Made by a program: the position numbers and the translations under genes | The notes under the pieces: generated by a model | What the model was told of the DNA's origin: nothing | The model's input: the letters and a program-made list of their open reading frames with translations, nothing else | Databases searched by the model: none | In this document: positions 59,018 to 64,000 of the stretch, one piece after another | Position numbering within the stretch: the first letter of the stretch is position 1 | Layout: each line of letters starts with the position of its first letter | Origin: CATQHS01 sp965203375 | GTDB lineage: Bacteria; Actinomycetota; Acidimicrobiia; Acidimicrobiales; Aldehydirespiratoraceae | DNA length: 64,000 bases | NCBI GenBank assembly: GCA_965203375.1 | Contig: OZ241886.1 | Coordinates: forward strand, 1,860,001 to 1,924,000 | Direction: 5' to 3'

Positions 59018-59779
59018 GTGAAGATCGGCGTGGTCGGCAAGGGGGGAGCGGGCAAGACGACGGTGGCCTCGCTGCTGGCCCGCACCCTGGTCGAGCGGGG
59101 CCGGCGGGTGCTGGCGGTGGACACTGACTCCAACCCCAACCTCGGCCTGTCCCTGGGGCTCGACCCGGCCGCCACCGAGGCCGTCCCGGTCGTCCCCCGC
59201 TCGGCGGTGGTCGGCCCCCGGGGCGATCTCACCGTGCCCGAGCTGATGGGGGGCTACGCGGTCGCCACCCCGGTCGGCGTGGCCCTGATGTCGGCCCTGC
59301 GGGTGACCGAGGCCGCGGCCGGCTGCACCTGCGGGGGCCATGCCACCGTGCGCAGCCTGCTCGGCCAGGCCCTCGACACCGAGGTGGACGACACCGTTAT
59401 CGACATGGAGGCCGGCATCGAGCATCTGAGCCGCTCCGGGGGCACCCTGGCCCACGCCGACGTGCTGGTCCTAGTCATGGAGCCCAGCCGCAAGGCGGTG
59501 ATCACCGCCCGGCGCACCATCGATTTGGCCGCCGAGCTGGGCATCGGGGCCTGGGTCGGGCTGGGCAACAAGGTGGACGGCCACGGCCAGCTCGACGCGC
59601 TCGGTGAGCTGTGCCGCCAACACGGCGTGCCCCTCGACGCGGTCGTCCCCGCCAGCCCGGACCTGGTCGCCGCCGACCGGCTCGGCCTGCTGGTGGAGCG
59701 GGCCGCCGCCCCCGCCGTGTGGCAGGCGGTGGAGGGCTTGGCCGACCGCCTCCTGCCCAAACCGGCCCCAGTGGGCTAA
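59018..59779 (+). CDS. CooC-like metal-insertion ATPase with C-x-C motif
   Basis: A 253-residue protein with a GTG start. VVGKGGAGKTTVASLLARTL is the deviant Walker A; DTDSNPNLGLSLG and VIDMEAGIEHLSRSG are the CooC-type switch segments; Cys103 and Cys105 in AGCTCGG form the metal-binding C-x-C that bridges CooC dimers. CooC proteins deliver nickel to CO dehydrogenase; near hyp genes it may serve hydrogenase. It is the cysteine counterpart of the U-x-U protein at 51635-52390. Confidence 0.88.
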   Translation: MKIGVVGKGGAGKTTVASLLARTLVERGRRVLAVDTDSNPNLGLSLGLDPAATEAVPVVPRSAVVGPRGDLTVPELMGGYAVATPVGVALMSALRVTEAAAGCTCGGHATVRSLLGQALDTEVDDTVIDMEAGIEHLSRSGGTLAHADVLVLVMEPSRKAVITARRTIDLAAELGIGAWVGLGNKVDGHGQLDALGELCRQHGVPLDAVVPASPDLVAADRLGLLVERAAAPAVWQAVEGLADRLLPKPAPVG

Positions 59780-59816
59780 GGAGTCCGTGGTCCCAGCCGC
59801 GGGACGAAACAAGGAA

Positions 59817-59926
59817 GAGTTGCATCCGGTGCCCGGAGCGGCCATACTGTCCAGCGCCGGGGGCAGTAGCCTCAGGAAGTGAAGCCCGGAACCCCTCCGG
59901 ACGGAGGGTGGCCGGGCTTTGCGCTT
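59817..59926. repeat. R element, copy b, with hairpin
   Basis: This copy, about 110 bases, shares long runs with 60611-60720 (GGGGGCAGTAGCCTCAGGAAG). Its hairpin at 59883-59918 has AGCCCGG/CCGGGCT outer arms, CCCTCC/GGAGGG inner arms and a GGAC loop, followed by TTGCGCTTT. It may terminate both the cooC-like gene and the convergent gene. Confidence 0.75.
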
Positions 59927-59930
59927 TGGG

Positions 59931-60461
59931 TCAACCCCCGACGTAACGAACGTGATCGATTAGTCCGGCCACTCGGGGCCTCCATTCCACGCGAGCTCCG
60001 TAGGCCCAGGCCACGGCGTCGGCCACCCACAACAAGGGCTCTTCATGGGCGCGCAGATGGTTGTAGACCAGACTCGCTGGCGCGGTGCCAGCTTGTACCG
60101 CCATTGCTATCTGTCGGCGTTCCCTGAGATCCAGACTGGCTTCACGACTTTCGATGACGACTCGCTGGCCTCTCATGGCGACCAGATCGGCCAGGAGCCT
60201 GGCCATGCTCAGTTGCCGGGCGATCTCTTCTTTCTCGGTTGATTCGTACAACCTGACTCGGACGCTGAGGCCGGACATCGCCGAGAGCAGCGATCGTCGG
60301 CGCGATGGGCGCTCTTGGGCGAAGTGCAGTCGGCGCTGGCCCGACAGCAGCATGGCTCGCAGCCGGGTGCGAGTCTCGGCCAGTTCACGGGGATCGATCA
60401 GGACCGCGCTGACCAGGTACGGGCCTCGTTGCGACTCGTCGACGAATGCATGAACGCTCAT
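59931..60461 (-). CDS. DUF3800-like hypothetical protein
   Basis: A 176-residue protein from the ATG at 60461 (MSVHAFVDES). HAFVDESQRGPYLVSAVLID resembles the opening strands and acidic motif of DUF3800, an RNase H-like fold common in accessory regions; LLWVADAVAWAYGARVEW near the C-terminus fits the conserved aromatic segment. Function unknown. It lies between two R elements and on the strand of hypE. Confidence 0.6.
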   Translation of the reverse strand: MSVHAFVDESQRGPYLVSAVLIDPRELAETRTRLRAMLLSGQRRLHFAQERPSRRRSLLSAMSGLSVRVRLYESTEKEEIARQLSMARLLADLVAMRGQRVVIESREASLDLRERRQIAMAVQAGTAPASLVYNHLRAHEEPLLWVADAVAWAYGARVEWRPRVAGLIDHVRYVGG

Positions 60462-60610
60462 CGGTGGACGCCCTTCTGGGTTGGGGTCGCCTTCCGGTTC
60501 CCGGGCGAGCGTTGATCTCAAAATGAATATTGGCTCAGACCCGAGGGGAGGGCGAAAGAGAAGGGGGAAGAGGCATAGAGGCTAAGAGGGCCAGTGGCGA
60601 AAGACATGAG

Positions 60611-60720
60611 AGTTGCAACTCAGCACCCGCAGTGGCCATACTGGCTCGTGCCGGGGGCAGTAGCCTCAGGAAGTGGAGCCCGGTCCATCTCCGGACGGAG
60701 AAGGGTCGGGCTTTGCGCGT
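60611..60720. repeat. R element, copy c, with hairpin
   Basis: This copy resembles copy b. Its hairpin (60678-60713) keeps the outer AGCCCG/CGGGCT arms and the GGAC loop, while the inner arm is shortened to CTCC/GGAG on both sides. The paired change suggests that the structure is kept. Confidence 0.75.
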
Positions 60721-60743
60721 GTGGTCAGACTCGGCGGACAGGG

Positions 60744-61835
60744 TCAGCAGATGCGGGGGAGGGGGTCGCCGACCAGCATGTCCACGATCCGGGTTCCGCC
60801 CAGGGCGGTCTCGATCACGACCAAGCCGGGGTGGTCGCCGGTGACCTCGCCGACGACAGCGGCGTCCGCGCCGGCGTCGCAGGTTCGCATGGCGGCCATT
60901 GCCGTCTCGGCCCGGCCGGGGGGGATCACCGCGGCCAGCTTGCCCTCGTTGGCGATGTGCAGAGGGTCCAGGCCCAGCAGCTCGCAGGCCGCGGCCACCT
61001 CCGGTCGCACCGGCAGGCGGCGCTCGTAGAGCCGGACCCCCAGATCGGCCGCGGCGGCCAACTCGTTGCAGGCCGAGGCCAGGCCGCCCCGGGTCGGGTC
61101 CCGCATCCAGCGGGTGTCGGGCGCCGCGGTCAGCAGCGCCCGGGCCAGGTCCCACAGCGGGGCGGTGTCAGAGCTCACGTCGGAGGCCAGGGCCAGGTCG
61201 CCCCGGGCCACCATGACCGCGGCGCCGTGGTCGCCCAGGGTGCCCGACACCAGCACCGCGTCGCCGGGCTGCACCCGCTCGGCGCCCAGGTCCAGCCCCG
61301 GCATCACCCAGCCGACCCCGCTGGAGGTGATGTAGCAACCGTCTGCCGCCCCCCGCTCCACCACCTTGGTGTCGCCGGTGACCACCGGCGCCCCGGCCCG
61401 GGCGGCGGCCGCGGCCGCGTCGGCCGCGATCTGGCGCAGCTCGGCCACGGCCAGGCCCTCCTCCAGCACGAAGGCGAGGGCCAGGGCTTGCGGCTCGGCC
61501 CCCATGGCCGCCAGGTCGTTCACCGTGCCGTTGACGGCCAGATCGCCGATGGATCCGCCGGCGAACCGCCGGGGGGTGACCACGAACGAGTCGGTGGTCA
61601 GCGCCAGCCTCCGGCCCGCCGGGGGGTCCAGCACGGCCCCGTCGTCGAGGCGGTCCAGCTCGGGGTTGGAGAAAGCGGGCCGGATCACCCCCTCCAGGAG
61701 GGCCTGGGAGGCCTTGCCCCCGGCGCCGTGGGCCATGGTGACGACCTCATCGGCCAGCCGGGGCGCCCGCCGCCGCCACGACTCCACCCGGGCCAGCACC
61801 TCGTCTCGGGCGGCCCGGTCCTCCTCGGAGGCCAT
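60744..61835 (-). CDS. hypE: Hydrogenase maturation protein HypE
   Basis: A 363-residue PurM/SelD-like protein. VTMAHGAGGKASQALLEGVIRPAF, LTTDSFVVTPRRFAGGSIGDLAVNGTVNDLAAMGA and MRDPTRGGLASACNELA are diagnostic, and the C-terminus ends in PLPRIC, whose Cys receives the carbamoyl group from HypF and is dehydrated to thiocyanate. It acts with HypF and HypD to supply cyanide to the [NiFe] centre. hypD lies upstream on the same strand. Confidence 0.97.
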   Translation of the reverse strand: MASEEDRAARDEVLARVESWRRRAPRLADEVVTMAHGAGGKASQALLEGVIRPAFSNPELDRLDDGAVLDPPAGRRLALTTDSFVVTPRRFAGGSIGDLAVNGTVNDLAAMGAEPQALALAFVLEEGLAVAELRQIAADAAAAAARAGAPVVTGDTKVVERGAADGCYITSSGVGWVMPGLDLGAERVQPGDAVLVSGTLGDHGAAVMVARGDLALASDVSSDTAPLWDLARALLTAAPDTRWMRDPTRGGLASACNELAAAADLGVRLYERRLPVRPEVAAACELLGLDPLHIANEGKLAAVIPPGRAETAMAAMRTCDAGADAAVVGEVTGDHPGLVVIETALGGTRIVDMLVGDPLPRIC

Positions 61836-61920
61836 CAGCGGGCCGAGGCGGTTCCGGCCGGTGCGGGATCGGCCGGGTCCCCGGCGGCGGGGCTGGCGAG
61901 TCGGACGGGGCGGCGGCCCA

Positions 61921-63048
61921 TCAGCGGGCCGCGACGGGGATGCGGGCCCGGGGCGAGTACCGCCCGTAGTTGTAGTAGGCCGCGCAGGCCCCCTCGGAGG
62001 ACACCATGCAGGTGCCGATGGGCGACTCGGGGGTGCAGGCGGTGCCGAACACCTTGCACTCCCAGGGCCGCAGCGCCCCCTTGAGCACCTCGCCGCACTG
62101 GCACGCCTTGGGGTCGGCCACCCGCAGGCCGGGCACGCCGAAGCGGGCCTCGGCGTCCCAGTCGGCCAGCCCGGGGGCCAGGGCCAGGGCGCTCTGGGCG
62201 ATGAACCCCAGGCCCCGCCACTCGAAGTGGGGCCGCAGCACGAACACCTCCCGCATCAGCTCCAACCCCCGCCGGTTGCCCGCTCCGTCCACCGCCCGGC
62301 GGTACTGGTTCTCCACCTCGCAGCGGCCCCCGCCGAGCTGGCGCAGCAGCATGGCCACCCCCTGGAGGACGTCCACGGGCTCGAACCCGGCCACCACCAG
62401 CGGCCGCTGGTACTGGGCGGGCACGAAGCGGTAGGGGTCGGTGCCGATCACGGTGGAGACGTGGCCGGGGCCCAGGAACCCGTCCAGGTCCAGGCCGGGC
62501 GAGTCGAGGATGGCCTTGAGCGGGGGGACGATGGTGACGTGGTTGCAGAACACGCTGAAGTTGCCCACGCCCCGGTCCCGGGCGGCCAGCACGGTGGCGG
62601 CGGTGGAGGGGGCGGTGGTCTCGAACCCCACGGCCAGGAACACCACCTGGCGGTCGGGCGCCCGCTCGGCCAGGGCCAGGGCGTCCAGCGGCGAGTACAC
62701 GATCCGCACGTCGGCGCCGCCGGCCTTGGCCTCTTGCAGGGTCGAGTCGCCGCCGGGCACCCGCAGCATGTCGCCGAAGCAGCACAGGGTGACGCCGGGG
62801 GTGCGGGCCAGCGCGATGGCGTCGTCCACCCGGCCCATGGGGATGACGCACACCGGGCACCCCGGCCCGTGGACCAGCTCGACGCTCTCGGGCAGCAGCG
62901 ACTCGATGCCGTGGCGGTAGATGGCGTGGGTGTGGCCCCCGCAGACCTCCATCAGCTTGCGGTGGGGCTGGTCGGCGGCCAGCGTCTCGATCTCGGCCAG
63001 CAGCACCCGGGCCGTCTCCGGGTCGCGGTACTCGTCGATGTACTTCAC
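61921..63048 (-). CDS. hypD: Hydrogenase maturation protein HypD
   Basis: A 375-residue Fe-S protein. The conserved segments are EVCGGHTHAIYRHGIESLLP, GPGCPVCVIPMG, FCNHVTIVPPLKAIL and GPGHVSTVIG, and the C-terminal four-cysteine cluster for [4Fe-4S] is in CQCGEVLKG to CTPESPIGTCMVSSEGAC. HypD assembles Fe(CN)2CO with HypC. The GTG start overlaps the stop of a short upstream frame (GTGA). No hypC is recognised next to it. Confidence 0.97.
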   Translation of the reverse strand: MKYIDEYRDPETARVLLAEIETLAADQPHRKLMEVCGGHTHAIYRHGIESLLPESVELVHGPGCPVCVIPMGRVDDAIALARTPGVTLCCFGDMLRVPGGDSTLQEAKAGGADVRIVYSPLDALALAERAPDRQVVFLAVGFETTAPSTAATVLAARDRGVGNFSVFCNHVTIVPPLKAILDSPGLDLDGFLGPGHVSTVIGTDPYRFVPAQYQRPLVVAGFEPVDVLQGVAMLLRQLGGGRCEVENQYRRAVDGAGNRRGLELMREVFVLRPHFEWRGLGFIAQSALALAPGLADWDAEARFGVPGLRVADPKACQCGEVLKGALRPWECKVFGTACTPESPIGTCMVSSEGACAAYYNYGRYSPRARIPVAAR

Positions 63049-63146
63049 CGGACGCGCTCCCCGGTCGGTGCCTCGGGCCCGTCGCCGGGTGGGGCGACCC
63101 TCACAGCCGGTGTCTTGGGTCCGCCGCCGGGCAGGCTGCGCCTCAT
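63045..63146 (-). CDS. Possible 33-residue linker gene between SIS gene and hypD
   Basis: A short basic, Pro/Gly-rich frame whose ATG overlaps the SIS-gene stop (ATGA) and whose stop overlaps the hypD start (GTGA). No family is recognised and it does not resemble HypC. It may be a coupling leader or a remnant. Confidence 0.3.
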   Translation of the reverse strand: MRRSLPGGGPKTPAVRVAPPGDGPEAPTGERVR

Positions 63147-64000
63147 GGTGAGCCCGGTTCGATCCGACGGCACAACTCGGCGATGAGGGCGGCCTCGGCC
63201 TCCTGGATGCGATGCACCGAGTCGGAGGCCACGGACAGGCACACTTCTGCGCCGCCGGGGTCGGTGAAGGCGCCGCCGCCGTAGCCGCTGATCCCGACGG
63301 TCCTCATGCCGATGGCCGAGGCCCTCTCGAAGGCGGCCAGCAGGTTGGGCGATGCGCCGCTGGTGCTGCACCCGATCAGCACATCGCCGGGGGTGCCCAG
63401 GGCTTCGATTTGGCGGGCGAACACCGCTTCGGCCCCCAAGTCGTTGGCCAGAGCTGAGACCACGGCGTAGTCGCTGGCCAGCGAGACGGCGTCGGTTCCC
63501 CGGGCTCGCAGCAGCCTCACCAGCCGGGCCGCGTCGGTGGCGCTGCCGCCGTTGCCCATGACCAGCACCCGGCGGCCGTCGGCGACGGCGCCGTTCACCA
63601 AGGCCGCGGCTGCCTCCAGGGGCTGTCGGTTGGAGGCCACCGCCTCGGCGGCCAGCCGCTCCGACTCGGCTCGCTTGGCCGCAGCCGATGCCTCCAGAGC
63701 CTCCCGCAGGCTGGCCTCGTCGCTCTCGGCCGCGTCCAGGAACGGATAAAGGAACCCAGTGGAGTCACCGCCGTCGCGGTTGCCGCCGTTGGGGTGGCCG
63801 GTGGTGCCGCCCGTCGGTCCCCCTCCCACCAAGCCGGGGTGCTCTAGGGCCACCTGCACCAGTTCCCACAGCAGGTGGTAGCCGGTCATCGTCGCCGCGT
63901 CGCCGCCGTCGGTGGGGATCGACAGGTCGAAGTGCCCGCCGTCGGGGGGCCCGATCAGCAGGTGGCACCAGCGGGCGTCGGCGCTCGTCCCGAGCGGGTC
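63143..64000 (-). CDS. SIS-domain sugar-phosphate isomerase (GmhA-like), N-terminus beyond window
   Basis: The frame is open to the right edge, so the ATG at 63889 is probably internal. Visible parts: an N-terminal segment (ARWCHLLIGPPDGGHFDLSIPTDGG, TMTGYHLLWELVQVALEHPG), a Gly-rich linker, then the SIS domain with LVMGNGGSATDAARLVRLL, AALANDL-type segment and IGCSTSGASPNLLAAFE, as in phosphoheptose isomerases. SIS genes occur in [NiFe]-hydrogenase maturation clusters of actinobacteria; their role there is unknown. Coupled to hypD through the short frame. Confidence 0.8.
   Translation of the reverse strand, partial: DPLGTSADARWCHLLIGPPDGGHFDLSIPTDGGDAATMTGYHLLWELVQVALEHPGLVGGGPTGGTTGHPNGGNRDGGDSTGFLYPFLDAAESDEASLREALEASAAAKRAESERLAAEAVASNRQPLEAAAALVNGAVADGRRVLVMGNGGSATDAARLVRLLRARGTDAVSLASDYAVVSALANDLGAEAVFARQIEALGTPGDVLIGCSTSGASPNLLAAFERASAIGMRTVGISGYGGGAFTDPGGAEVCLSVASDSVHRIQEAEAALIAELCRRIEPGSP

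Overview
The window is high-GC bacterial chromosome that reads like an actinobacterium, most plausibly of the Acidimicrobiia type. This is inferred from GC-rich codon use, GTG starts, a DUF222/HNH (13E12-family) gene, DUF35/thiolase pairs, the order rpsO-pnp-dapB-SURF1-dapA-rnj, and many starts with a TAnnnT box only 6-9 bases upstream (leaderless style). No rRNA, tRNA or CRISPR array was found.

Layout. 1-12481: CapA-like fragment, amidohydrolase, TIM-barrel protein, HIT protein, an AT-rich cassette with a serine-dehydrogenase-type protease (5565-6657), a glutaminyl cyclase-like lipoprotein, and a DUF35/thiolase/thiolase/SDR acyl-CoA cluster. 12482-31479: a defence and mobile-type island. It holds a RusA/HEPN pair, a broken copy of the SDR gene, an orphan MNT nucleotidyltransferase, and one tightly coupled six-gene operon (hsdM, HI0074-like HEPN protein, nucleotidyltransferase-HsdS fusion, HamA-like nuclease, HamB-like helicase, hsdR). 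Poorly conserved hypothetical genes follow. 31480-42632: peptide-type solute-binding lipoprotein, DUF222/HNH protein, MNT-HEPN fusion, propeller-like membrane protein, acyl-CoA synthetase, an ArsC-like selenoprotein, ferredoxin and ferredoxin reductase. 42781-50554: housekeeping block for RNA decay (pnp, rnj), lysine biosynthesis (dapB, dapA) and oxidase assembly (SURF1). 50791-64000: [NiFe]-hydrogenase maturation (hypF, hypE, hypD, SIS-domain gene) with three CooC/ParA-like ATPases, disturbed by an old tandem duplication that left pieces of the hypF and hypE 3' ends at 58759-58943.

Main discovery: two genes look broken by UGA stops but read through as probable selenoproteins. The ArsC-like protein (40064-40438) has UGA exactly at the catalytic cysteine, followed by a nine-pair hairpin with a GGUC loop. 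The CooC-like ATPase (complement 51635-52390) has two UGA codons, two codons apart, exactly where its paralogue at 59018 carries the metal-binding C-x-C; a seven-pair hairpin with a GU-containing loop follows. A U-x-U nickel-type ATPase beside hyp genes, where no hypA or hypB is visible, would be a new kind of selenium/nickel link. Other notable structure: repeats with an exact 72-base period at three unrelated gene ends, and an array of inverted repeats in the divergent hypF promoter region.
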